Assembly (NCBI GenBank): GCA_035772405.1
Contig: JAYKKM010000179.1
Location: 5,001 to 69,000, forward strand
DNA: 64,000 nt
Source: Chrysogorgia sp. JL179-B06
Taxonomy: Eukaryota; Cnidaria; Anthozoa; Scleralcyonacea; Chrysogorgiidae
Direction: 5' to 3'
In this document: piece by piece, positions 11,650 through 21,564 of the stretch
How positions within the stretch are numbered: the stretch's first letter is position 1
How the letters are laid out: each line of letters begins with the position of its first letter
Translations under genes and position numbers: made by a program
Notes under the pieces: model-generated
What the model was told of the DNA's origin: nothing
Databases searched by the model: none
Seen by the model: the letters and a program-made list of their open reading frames with translations, nothing else

Positions 11650-12297
11650 GTTTCATCTGCATATAGTCTGGCTGTACTGTAAAAGGAGCAGCCTCAAGAC
11701 AGTTCCTTGTGGCACACCGTATAGGAAAGCTGTTGTGCACTGAACAGAACACCATTTACTGTGCACACTTGCATTGGACCAGTAGGATTTGAACCAATTA
11801 ATTGCTGATTGGTCAAGGCCATAATATTGCAATTTGTTTAGAAGTATTTCATGGTCGACAGTGTCAAAAGCTTTTTTGAGGTCTAAAAATAAAACTCCAT
11901 TCACTAGTTTCCTGTCGATGTTGAAACACCATTCATTTGTATGGTCTAACATTGCTGTTGTTATAGAAAACAAAGATCTAAAACCAGATTGTCTAGATTT
12001 ATCAAGTTGGTGTTTCGTTAAGTAATTCTCTAGTTGGTCATAAATAAGTTTTTCAAAAACTCGGGCAACTACTGAGATAACTGAAATTGGTCTATAATTG
12101 TTTGAATCACAACGATCACTAGCTTTATGTATAGCTGTCACTTTAGCCATTTTCCAATCATTAGCAAATATGTTAATTTTAATCGACATATTAAATATAT
12201 CTGTCAATGATTTATATATATATATATGTGGTGCAGCTATTTTCAAAATTTTATTTGAAATTTTATCAATTACAACAGCCTTGCTGGATTACTGTTG
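11650..12297 (-). mobile_element. Antisense LINE, reverse-transcriptase core segment
   Basis: The minus strand encodes the fingers and palm of a non-LTR reverse transcriptase: NNYRPISVISVVARVFEKL, then FLDLKKAFDTVDHEILL, then YGVPQGTV, and at the lower edge YAD running into the insertion at 11649. It is CR1/L2/Jockey-like by these motifs. At the upper edge the frame meets TTAA at 12298, where the next insertion begins. Small indels and a stop show that it is dead. Confidence 0.85.
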
Positions 12298-12560
12298 TTA
12301 AAGTGCCTATGAAACGAAATTTTCGATCTGTTTTTTTCCCCGGATTATGATTATTTAGATATTTGTGCACCTTTAAGTGTTTTCAAAGAATACAACATTA
12401 TTTTTATCGTTGAACTACCGCAATTTTCTTAAAAAATGGGGACAGAGGTCTGGGAACTAATGTTGTTGCTGTGACGTCAAGGGGTTTGCGAGCATAGAGA
12501 GTTTTATTTATGATCTCTATGGTTTGCGAGACTCTTTCAAGCGTTTGTTGAAATTTTAAA

Positions 12561-13104
12561 ATGTCGATTATGAGGGTTCTTCGTCATCTGTATCGGAAGG
12601 TGAGGGAGAATATTCCAGAAAAGAACAGACTGATATGTCAAATTACAATTCTCTCGTACAACCGTACAAAGACGAACCTCTTGCGGAGGATGGCGAAGTT
12701 GAGAATTTATATGGAGGCGAAGGGAATATGCAGGACGAGGATGATATACCGTATGCCCCTTTGGAAGCAAGGTTCGACAAACGAGAGAGTATAAACAGTT
12801 GGTAAGTTGTTTGTCGCCGCGTCGGTTCATTGCATTCACAGTTTGGTACTTTGGTTATGTTATTTTGTGTTTTCTTCCAAGGTGTAAATGTGGAGAATGC
12901 AATGTGACAGAGTTAGTTGGTCCAACTTCCTTGCAACAGCGATACTCAACTGCACCTGCCGTATACATCTTGACGTTCGAAGGGAGCATCGAGACGATAA
13001 AATGCATCACCCAGCACGAAGATTATTTGGCACTGACCCACTGCGAGACAGAAGTGGTAGAAGTTATAGAAGACGTGGAAATCAAACAGAAAACGAGTAC
13101 GTAA
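12561..13104 (+). pseudogene. P2X7 intracellular-domain-like protein, two exons, damaged
   Basis: Exon 1 (about 12561-12801) reads acidic and Ser-rich sequence (SSSSVSEGEGEYSRKEQTD, then PYAPLEARFD) and ends at a consensus donor, TTG|GTAAGT. Exon 2 begins after TTCTTCCAAG at 12882. Joining them in phase gives WCKCGECNV, the cysteine-rich signature of the small P2X7 intracellular-domain-like proteins common in cnidarians and fish, and CITQHEDYLAL follows. The family resembles the Zn-binding cytosolic ballast domain of P2X7, but these proteins lack channel segments and their function is unknown. The start ATG at 12561 is out of frame with the exon by one missing base, and the middle of exon 2 seems shifted too. 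The protein stops at 13102-13104, shorter than usual. It converges on the THAP gene. Confidence 0.6.
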
Positions 13105-13122
13105 AATCGAAGCCATATTATG

Positions 13123-14531
13123 TTAGTCGATAAATATGATGACACTTGTTTTTCTGTAGGTTTCTTCGAGCTGTGGCTTATCTATGCTGAAACTTTGCAG
13201 CATAGATACAACAATGATTGGACATAAAAATAGTGTATATTGTATCTCAGTGTCCAGTGTACTATTAAGAAAACTTGTCAAGTTTTGGTAAATGGATGTT
13301 GAACATACATCTATTTCATTGTCATTTTCTTTGTCAATTTCATCTTCATTGTCAATTTCATTTTCATCGATGTCACTTTCAACAACATCAGTTAACGTTT
13401 CAACCTCTTGTTCATACGTATCTTCTTCTAAACACTCTTCACCTGTTTGTCTGCTCGATTCTACGCTTTCCTTGCCAGAACTGGCATGCTGAAACATTAA
13501 AGATATAAAATACACAATATTAGAGAATCGAACAGTAACGATTGTTGAACTTCAGGTCCAGAGGCAGAACTATTGTACTGTAGCTTTATAAACTTTAAAT
13601 TAATCATGGATGCATGTGAACAACCTTACCTTTAACTGAACTCTAAGTTTTCGGTTTTTCATTTTTAATCTGTAGCATTGTTTCTGGAGCTTTCTCAGTT
13701 TTACATATAATACTGGACACTTGCTGCAAGCGTTTACTATACCAGATTTCACCTGAAGCCGCAATGATTCGGAAGGATTGGTCGACGCGTTTTTTAAATC
13801 AAGTATTCCATCTTGCTGTTCACTATTAGTACCAATGGTTGCTGTTACTGGAATAACTGGATTGATCAAAGTAGCGATGTCGACATCAGGTAGAGTTTGG
13901 TCTAAAGTTTCCTCTTTTATATCCATCTGTGAACGCTGACTCGTTGACGAAGACGATGATGAGGTGTTGCACGACACTTTCAAGCAAGAAGACATAGAAT
14001 GGTGCAGAATCTTAAAAAAAGTATTGTACATAAATTGTCTCATCTGATTTGATTTTGTATGCCCATAACATAAAGTAGAATAAAAAAGCGTTCGAACATT
14101 TCTAAATATATTCAGTGTTTAATTTAGTATGTGCCGGGCTGTTTACCTGTCTTCGAGATCGATCTGTTGATTCATTTGGTTGCTCTTGCACTGCAGCATC
14201 GATTGAGGGTGAGACCCCTATTAATAGTCGTTTTAGCGTTGGAGATTTACTATTTTGTTCCTGGTTTAATGAAATATCAGTCCTGCGAACGTAGGAACTC
14301 ACGTCAAAGTGAGCTGAACACAATGCCAATGTTGAGGTTGGTGTAAAATTTTCGCGGTGCCTTCGAACAAATTTACTGTCATTTCGTGCGCGTAATATCG
14401 TTTTTGTGCATTGATATGCCAGGGGTATAAGATGTGTTCGTGCAGCTAACGCCATTTGGTGCTCCTGCGACACAATATTTTCCACCTCTAAGCAAAGCCC
14501 CGAAACTGCCTTCGTATATATTTTCAGCCAT
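13123..14531 (-). pseudogene. THAP-domain protein, three exons, frameshifted
   Basis: Exon 1 (14531-14147, ATG at 14529-14531) encodes GGKYCVAGAPNGVSC, then TPGISMHK, then after a frame break KFVRRHRENFTP and LCSAHF. These are the C2CH zinc ligands and the LCS-HF element of a THAP DNA-binding domain. Exon 1 ends at CAG|GTAAAC. Exon 2 (14010-13630) is Ser/Thr-rich and acidic and ends in a basic coiled-coil-like stretch (LRKLQKQCYRLKMKNRKLR) at a GTAAGG donor. Exon 3 (13488-13123) is strongly acidic (DIDENEIDNEDEIDKEND) and ends in TAA. Exons 2 and 3 are exact multiples of 3, but exon 1 is not, consistent with one indel near 14395-14425. The catalytic part expected in a THAP transposase is missing, so this is a deletion derivative or a DNA-binding accessory protein. 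Confidence 0.75.
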
Positions 14532-14762
14532 GATTCCTTCGTGGCGCGAAATGTGCAAACCCCTTGACGTCACACACACTAATTGGCCGCGCGGAATTTG
14601 TCACGCTTTCGGACCCCAAATTACTCAACTTTAACGCGATATTTACGGTATTCTAAGAACAAAATTCGAAATTCTCACTACGGCAGACTAATGTTCAAAT
14701 ACTAAATAATCATAATCCGGGAAAAAAAACAAATCGAAAATTTCGTTTCATAGGCACTTTAA

Positions 14763-15470
14763 GTAGATTTAAGACTTGAATCGGAGAAACTTTTCTGAAA
14801 CAAAAATTCGAATCTACTTTGGTCAAATAATCTTCATAAGACCTATCATTTGGCGGTGATGGTATTTGTGATGCAAGAGTAGGACCAATTTCAGTAAAAT
14901 ATGTATTAAAATAATTTGCAATATTTTTGCCATCAGTGAGGGTGTGAGATTTATTCGAGTTATTTCTGTTTTCTTGGTCTTTCTACCCATGAGGTTATTC
15001 AACACATTCCATGTACCTTTGAGGTTTCCCGTGTTATTCTTAAGTTCATTTTGGTAGTAGCATTTCTTTGCATTTCTCTTTTCTTTGAAAGACAACCAGT
15101 CAGAGGGTGAGTTAGATTTAATTGCTTTTTTCTTTAATAAATCTCTAGCATACATTTCTCGTTTAATTTCTGGATTAATCCAAGGAGATGGCTTATTACG
15201 AATTATTTTAGTTCGACATGGTGCATGTCTGTCTAAGATATTTTGCGTAGTGGATTTCCAATTTGTGCAAACATTATTATTTGATATCATCCTGTTTATT
15301 TGCTGTTGGCCAGGTGGTATATTTTAAATCATGTGAAAATTTTGCTTCATTAAAGTTTTTGAAGCTTCTAGTCTCGAAAAATGGTGGTGACCCTTACGGA
15401 TGCCAATTTTGCGTACTGCAAAAACTAAATTATGAACACTAATTGAGATAGGATAATTCCGGAGTGGGTT
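14763..15470 (-). mobile_element. Antisense LINE, 5' segment (end of endonuclease and linker)
   Basis: On the minus strand the sequence reads LVFAVRKIGIRKG (end of an apurinic-type endonuclease), then PSPWINPEIKREMYARD and KRNAKKCYYQNELKN, the linker before the reverse transcriptase. It continues across the 12.3-14.8 kb insertion into the RT segment at 12297. The LINE is 5'-truncated at about 15470 beside a microsatellite. Confidence 0.78.
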
Positions 15471-15514
15471 AAGTTTTCTTTATTATTGGTAATAATAGAT
15501 CGATATACTTAATA

Positions 15515-15545
15515 ATAATAGACGGACGGACGGACGGACGGACGG

Positions 15546-15635
<90 letters not shown>

Positions 15636-15652
15636 CGACAGACAGACAGACA
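15515..15652. repeat. (GACG)n/(GACA)n microsatellite
   Basis: Tetranucleotide repeats shift from GACG-rich to GACA-rich units from left to right over about 138 bp. Confidence 0.95.
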
Positions 15653-16199
15653 GCTGAATTACGTTAATAATTACATGAACAAAAATAAATAAGCTAGGAA
15701 AACAATCTATAAGTTATAATTATATAAATGTAAATGAAAAAAAAGTCTGAAAGACCGCGGGCAGGATTATTTTGCCGCAAAGACTGACCAAACGACGTTA
15801 ATAAGGTTTTAATTATAAATATATAACAAACGTTATAAATATGTAAAAAGCCGAAATATAAACACTTTAAAGGTTCTCCTGGAAATATCCCACAACTGGG
15901 AGCCAACAACATCCTGGATTTCTGGCCGTGGTGTATATGGGTCTTCGTACTTACCAGATGTTCGGTCAAAAAGCGGGAAATTCCTGGAGTTGCAAAGATG
16001 TGTAAAGGAAGACGAAAGTATAAAGAAGGCCATTACCAGTGGTAATAATAAACAGCGATGGAAGGGTGGTGTGTAAAAGAACTAAGAAAAAAATAATAAT
16101 TATACAGTTGAACCTTCTACAGTGTTCATTTCATTTCATTGTGGACATGGCATACTGTGCATGTACTTGCGTAGTTGCATCAAATACCAGACAACGAAC
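15653..16199. other. No gene recognised
   Basis: AT-rich sequence. Antisense open frames (15694-16033) show no family motifs. Confidence 0.5.
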
Positions 16200-16560
16200 T
16201 TAAAGGACATTAGCAACAGAAAATAAGTACTGTTTAGATCAAAGTATGTAACCTAAATAACCTGAATATCGTAGTTTGAGGCTGTAAAAATACTAGTATC
16301 GCGCATTAAAGGTGAATTAGGGTTCTGTCACATGACATGTGACGTCATGTGCTGGGTAAAGCGGTCAGTGTTGGTGGAAATGCAAAGAAATTAAGCTTCT
16401 TCTCAACGTTATTTTAGTAATCGCTATCACAACATCGACTGCGCAATTTTCAAAATGGCGGCGTTTTCAGATGGTTTATTCAACTTTTAAAATGTGTTGC
16501 GAGCATTTCCATAGCGCCAAACTACAATATTCCGACTAGCTAAGTCATATACTTCGATAT
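16200..16560. mobile_element. Partial TTAA-type MITE (left end only)
   Basis: It starts TTAAAGGACATTAGCAACA, matching the left end of the element at 23.33 kb (TTAAAGGACACTGGCAATA), followed by the same landmark GTAGTTTGAGGCTGTAAAAAT and a CRE octamer at 16340. No matching right end was found, so it is truncated. Confidence 0.5.
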
Positions 16561-16764
16561 AAATGTCTATCGTCCCCGCCAAAACGGTTAATTATGCTCC
16601 CAAATTTCGGGGGGCTAACTTCTCATTGGCCAATTTAAACAAACGTGAAGCCCGTTCGCCCAGCTGTTGGGTGCAGAGGAACGCGGGCACACCGAAATAC
16701 ACCCCGGCGGGAATCTGAGCGTATAGAGGCGATGGATATCGGAATTTGTAATAAAAAAATTTGG

Positions 16765-16970
16765 ACTGACGAGCAAATACATTGGACTGATAAACAAATA
16801 CATTGGACTGATGAACCAATACATTGGACTGACGAGCAATACATTGGACTGACGAGCAAATACATTGGACTGACGAACAGATACATTGGACTGACGAACA
16901 AATACATTGGACTGATGAACAAATACATTGGACTGACTAACAAATACATTGGACTGACGAAAAAATTGTA
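16765..16970. repeat. About 21-bp minisatellite
   Basis: About ten units of CAAATACATTGGACTGACGAA, some 18-20 bp long. Because most units are a multiple of 3, both strands show long repetitive frames. A diverged relative of this unit and its right flank lies at 20.78-20.95 kb. Confidence 0.9.
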
Positions 16971-17029
16971 GTTATGGTAGGTTTCAAGATGGGAGCCATC
17001 CCGACAACGTAATCTTCCTTAAAAAAAAC

Positions 17030-17155
17030 TAAACCTAATACTAACTCTGATACTAACCCTAACACTAACCCTAACACTACCCCTAACACTAACATTAACC
17101 GTAATAGTAACTCTAATACTAACCCTAATACTAACCCTAATACCAACCCTTTTGG
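17030..17155. repeat. Degenerate telomere-like tract
   Basis: Repeats of ACTAACCCTA with many single-base variants, close to but not exact (CCCTAA)n. It lies just right of the 21-bp minisatellite; the same combination recurs at 20.78-20.95 kb, so the tract seems to belong to a dispersed repeat rather than to a chromosome end. Confidence 0.75.
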
Positions 17156-17435
17156 ACTGACTTGATCCTAATCTACCATACAATATTTAATGTTAAAAAT
17201 CAGAGATTTTCTCAAATCTTACCTTTCAATGCGACAGTGTTTGAAGTATATATAAATAGTTTTGCCAAGCCAAGATATACAGCACTGTGCGTTTGACCCC
17301 AAATAACGGCAGGGAAGGCAAGAAGTTTACCAAAACTAGACAGCAAGAGAACTCGAAAAATTTCCTTCGAGCTAAACAACAACAAACAAGAAAAGAGGTT
17401 CCTGTTTTCGCGTGCTGCATAAAGTTATGGATGTA

Positions 17436-18105
17436 CGAGGAAGGTGGAAGAGAGCGAGGAAGGTGGAAGAGAACGATGAAGGTGGAAGAGAACGAGGAAG
17501 GTGGAAGAGAACGAGGAAGGTGGAAGAGAACGAGGAAGGTGGAAGAGAACGAGGAAGGTGGAAGAGAACGAGGAAGGTGGAAGAGAACGATGAAGGTGGA
17601 AGAGAACGAGGAAGGTGGAAGAGAACGAGGAAGGTGGAAGAGAACGAGGAAGGGGCAAGAGAACGATGAAGGTGGAAGAGAACGATGAAGGTGGAAGAGA
17701 ACGAGGAAGGGGGAAGAGAACGAGGAAGGTGGAAGAGAACGATGAAGGTGGAAGAGAACGAGGAAGGTGGAAGAGAACGAGCAAGGTGGAAGAGAACGAG
17801 CAAGGTGGAAGAGAACGAGCAAGGTGGAAGAGAACGAGCAAGGTGGAAGAGAACGAGCAAGGTGGAAGAGAACGAGGAAGGTGGAAGAGAACGAGCTGGG
17901 AAGGCGAAAGAGAACGAGGAAGGTGGAAGAGAACGAGGAAGGGGGAAGAGAACGAGCAAGGTGGAAGAGAACGAGGAAGGTGGAAGAGAACGAGCAAGGT
18001 GGAAGAGAACGAGCAAGGTGGAAGAGAACGAGGAAGGTGGAAGAGAACGAGCTGGGAAGGTGGAAGAGAACCAGCAAAGCTGGAAGAGAACGAGCAAGGC
18101 TTGTT
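17436..18105. repeat. 19-bp minisatellite, about 35 copies
   Basis: The unit GAGGAAGGTGGAAGAGAAC varies at the third to fifth bases (GATGAAGG, GAGCAAGG). The length of 19 is not a multiple of 3, so each frame cycles through all three phases of the unit and stays open, as does the complement. The long Lys/Glu/Arg-rich and Pro/Ser/Leu-rich frames are therefore expected artefacts and not reported as genes. GAGCAAGG variants cluster on the right half. Confidence 0.95.
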
Positions 18106-18239
18106 CGAAGTGACAGCCGAGCTTAATCAATAAATCGAAAAAACTGATGTTTTGTTCGAAACCGATTTTATCGATGTTGGTTCAAGAGAAAACCAAAAAA
18201 AAAACGGTGGAAGATCGGCTCCACAATAACAAATTGTTA

Positions 18240-18492
18240 TATTGAATGGGCCTTTCCATTTTATAAGCGAACCCCCTATTGAAGGGTCTGGATATCCAAC
18301 GGGGAGCGGGGCTCTTGAATCTCGATTTATCCTAAGGGGTCCCCGAAGGAATTAATCCAAGAGGTAAGTGAAGATATTCTAGGGGGAGACTAGGTTAAAT
18401 TATATCCTAGAGGGAACAAATATTTTTTATCCAAAGGGGGTTGAGAAGCAACCCTTCAATAGGGGGTGCGGATATTAAATGGAATGGTCCAA
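18240..18492. mobile_element. Foldback MITE
   Basis: About 45-bp inverted ends: the left reads CCATTTTATAAGCGAACCCC and CTATTGAAGGGT; the right reads ACCCTTCAATAG and GGGGTGCGGATATTAAATGG. The centre is G-rich and noncoding. The target duplication is unclear. Confidence 0.75.
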
Positions 18493-18644
18493 TGCTAATA
18501 AGTTACGTTTTGATAGACGAAACGACACCGTCGCCACAAAAAAGCGTTCATTTAATCTCATAACTCCTCGAAAGGCATTTCGAATCCGATTAAGTTGAAT
18601 ATGAAATTACATCCTAACTAGATACTATACGTGTAATTCCCCTC

Positions 18645-18722
18645 TACTATACATACCCTCTACTATACATACCCTCTACTATACATACCCTCTACTATAC
18701 ATACCCTCTACTATACATACCT
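18645..18722. repeat. 16-bp tandem repeat, five copies
   Basis: Five near-perfect copies of ACCCTCTACTATACAT. Confidence 0.95.
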
Positions 18723-18769
18723 ATGGCTATATTTTTTCTTTGACCAAATTAAATAAGACTTTAATCCAA

Positions 18770-19932
18770 GAAAAACACCAAATACAAAAACAGCCATCTC
18801 TAAAAAAATCGCCACAAAGGAAGTTTTAAGTTATAGAAAAAAGTTGTTTGAGAAATACACACACTATAAACGAAGGTAATCCAAGTAAACAAAACTACTC
18901 TTGTACAAAACAACAGCACTAATTTTGACCAAAGACAGTCCTGTCATCCGCCATCTTGGATGTATTTTCGATATGTGTGACGTCACAAGAAGGAAAATGC
19001 GAACTTTTCATCTTGCCATCCTCGTGTATTTATAAGTCGGAAACTCGATTTTTATGAATGTTTTCTTTTTTAATCGAACCACAAGATTTCAAAAATCGTT
19101 TCTAGAAAATACGGCCACCCACAGAGTGCTGGTGACGTCACCAACTTTCCAGTTAATAGCCCTTTAAAGTGCACCTGACATCAACATTTTTATTGTCTTA
19201 TTTGGAAGAACTTTTAAAATGATAAAGTAACTTCTTTTGAAGATTTTCGTTTCTTCGCTTTCTTTTTGAGATATATCAGTTTGTTTGATATGCAAATGTC
19301 CGGAATTTACGTCACACCTGCATAATGACTTATCAGAGAATGTTATATATCTTTGCGTTCATCAAATAAAAACACTAAAGTGTAAATAACACGTGTGTGC
19401 GTTTCTCCCACAACACCAAACTTCTCGATTTTAAAGGATTTCGTTCGAGAATGAAAGAGATACACAAATTTCTCCAATAAGTCATTATGCATGTGTGACG
19501 TAAATTCCGTACATTACTGATATATCTCAAAAAGAAAGCGAAGAAACGAAAATCTTCAAAAGAAGTTACTTTATCATTTTAAAAGTTCTTCCAAATAAGA
19601 CAATAAAAAATATTGATGTCAGGTGCACTTTAAGCGGTTGCTATTAATAGCTCAAAATGCGGACAAACAAACCAAATTTGACTCACAAATGATTGCAAAT
19701 GAGCTATTTTCTTTTGTTATGGCCGCAATAATTATGGATAAATGCGGACAAACCCCATACTGACGTCATCTCGACAAAGTGCTATTAGGCAAAGTATTAC
19801 AACAAGATGGCGGATAACAGGATTTTCTTTGGCGAAAATCAGTGCTGTTGTTTTGTACAACTTTGATTGCCTTCATAAACCTGTTTGTTAATCTGAAAGT
19901 CAATTATGATTTTTGTTGCCAATGTCGTTTAA
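18770..19932. mobile_element. TTAA-type MITE I, split by MITE H
   Basis: The right end GTTGCCAATGTCGTTTAACC (TTAA 19929-19932) and the inner landmarks CGCCATCTTGGATG, GTATTTTCGATATG and CAACAAGATGG match the element at 23.33-23.81 kb. The arms pair through TTGTACAAAACAACAGCACT. CRE octamers lie at 18978, 19133 and 19761. MITE H is inserted at 19164-19633. The left end is degraded and its coordinate is approximate. Confidence 0.65.
19164..19633. mobile_element. TTAA-flanked foldback MITE H
   Basis: TTAA at 19164-19167 and 19630-19633. Near-identical inverted arms of about 150-200 bp begin TTAAAGTGCACCTGACATCA. ACGTCA half-sites sit symmetrically in the arms. The high arm identity suggests a younger insertion than the MITE around it. 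A single right end of the same type (GGTGCACTTTAA) is at about 23.02-23.03 kb. Confidence 0.88.
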
Positions 19933-19933
19933 C

Positions 19934-20683
19934 CAATCAGAGGGCTAGAAATGTCCCATGTGATCATTAGTTTCTTGTCAAGTATATTTTAAGTAGCCAT
20001 AGTTATATCTCACCTAAAACCGATAACAGGAACATATAATAAAACTGGAGTTCCAGAACTGAAAAATCCGTTATTGCGTCAAAGTGATTAGGACTCCTGT
20101 GTTTAACATTGTACCATTTGATGTCTGAAGATAAGTTAAGGAAATAAGTTGGAGACCAAAGAGGACATGTATATAGTTTTATTTATAATTAAATTGAGAT
20201 GTTTGAAGTATTCGCAGAGTCAAAATAGGTACCTGTAGTACGTATTCCATATAAGGTCATATAAGGAAGAACACATCACTAATCTCAAAAATAGGACTGG
20301 ATTGAGCTTTCTATTATATCTGATGAGCTGATTTTGAAGCTTGCATATTTGCATAATGTAAATTGACGAGAAATAATTACAAGCAAATCAAACTATGACG
20401 CTCGCGAAATAGGTTTAGTGTCTGGTCAATATATTTCCTTTGTTAACATTAAATGCATAAAATCTTGAACCTAATTTGACGTCTCATATTAGGCTTCTCT
20501 CACTGGATAATTAGAGTCAACGGCGGCCATTACTAAGGGACCAAAGTCGCAGTAAATCTGTAGGTTGGTCATTAATCGTTTTACCCAGTAATTTGAAAAA
20601 TATCTTCTGGTCCTCTTTATAGTAAAATTATTTTATTGTGTCGATGGTAAGAGCACATAATCCAAAAAAAACTCGTAGGATCC
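19934..20683. other. No gene recognised
   Basis: AT-rich noncoding sequence. No splice-bounded open stretch or family motif was seen. Confidence 0.5.
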
Positions 20684-20945
20684 TCAGTTGGTCCCTTAGT
20701 TATGGCGGACTTCCGGCTTCATTTTCTGAACAACGGTTGCTCGATCCAGTCTTCTTTCGAGATCAGTGGAACACATACATTGCCCTGACGAGCAAATACA
20801 TTGTTCTAGTTACGAAGTACGAGAGATTGGTTTGAAGATGGCCGCCATCCCGGCAACGAATTGTTCCTAAAAGTAACGCTATTATGACTTACTAACATTA
20901 AAACACTAACACTAACACTAACCCTAACATCAACCCTAGATCATC
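20684..20945. repeat. Composite dispersed repeat
   Basis: 20684-20770 (GGTCCCTTAG, GGCGGACTTCCGGCTTCATT) recurs inverted at about 30250-30345. 20780-20945 is a diverged copy of the 16.8-17.15 kb block, with ATACATTG units, GCCATCCCGGCAACG and an ACTAACCCTAAC tract in the same order. Confidence 0.65.
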
Positions 20946-20969
20946 AAATGAGGTCAAACTGGAAGTAAT

Positions 20970-21150
20970 CCTAGTAAATGGTACCTTCCAAGATGGTGCT
21001 GCGGCTGCCTTTAATAATTTTCCAGCGGATATTAGAAACTGTAGTGAATTATACACTTTTAAACGTAAATATTGTATTCCTAAGACTCACATTTTTCAGA
21101 AGTAGTATAGACCGCACCCCCTGGCCCTTGATGAACTAAATCCTTTCGAC
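20970..21150 (+). mobile_element. LINE-type ORF2 C-terminal fragment
   Basis: The plus strand reads GAAAAFNNFPADIRNCSELY followed by TFKRKYCIPKTHIF, the conserved LINE tail pattern (A-xLWNxLPxxIRxxxxxxxFKxxLKTHLF). It is a short, isolated remnant. Confidence 0.6.
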
Positions 21151-21523
21151 GCCAATATCCGACACGGACGGGTCATTCATTGGGAAGGCCACCCACTGTT
21201 GCAACCTCGTTCCCAGGGAACAAAAATTTAGATAATCTTTTTATTGAACTATTTGAAAAAATCCAAAAACGATAAAGTATAGCTTATTACTGTTCTTTCA
21301 TATCTTATCTCGTTCTTGAGTTCTTGCGCTATGTACTTTGCAAAAGTACATCCTTCAGCTACAACTTAAGGATGTTCGGACGTATTTAGGTTTGCAGACT
21401 TTATATCCGTTGCTAAGGAAGCTTAGAATTAACAAATTTGCCATAGAATTTCACAGATTTAAGAATCATCAAGACTGTCTCTATGTAGTATATGTGGACA
21501 AAACTCTTTTGTTTGGTAATGTC

Positions 21524-21560
21524 ATATGATGACGTCTTCGTATGACGTCATCATATGAAA
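21524..21560. repeat. Perfect short hairpin containing CRE sites
   Basis: TCATATGATGACGTC and its exact inverted copy GACGTCATCATATGA flank a 7-base loop. It gives one TGACGTCA octamer at 21543. Confidence 0.8.
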
Positions 21561-21564
21561 ATTC

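Larger units (their letters stand above)
12298..14762. mobile_element. TTAA-flanked element D carrying THAP and P2X7-like genes
   Basis: TTAA occurs at 12298-12301 and 14759-14762. TIRs of about 60 bp begin AAGTGCCTATGAAACGAAAT and include CCGGATTATGATTATTTAG, with few mismatches. Inside each end lies GTGACGTCAAGGGGTTTGC (12471 and, inverted, near 14560-14573), a shared promoter-like segment with a CRE octamer. Two gene remnants point inward from the ends. The element interrupts the antisense LINE. THAP domains and TTAA duplications occur together in Kolobok-type transposons, so a Kolobok-like origin is inferred. No complete transposase is present. Confidence 0.85.

Noticed and set aside
12298..14762. 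piggyBac assignment from TTAA duplication
   Set aside because: No piggyBac DDD transposase was seen, and a THAP domain points rather to a Kolobok-like source; the superfamily is left open.
17030..17155. True telomere or chromosome end
   Set aside because: The tract is short and degenerate, lies inside unique and mobile DNA, and recurs with the same flank at 20.9 kb.
17226..18133. Several open frames of 85-283 codons on both strands
   Set aside because: All arise from a 19-bp tandem repeat whose length keeps every frame open; there are no domains and composition follows the unit.
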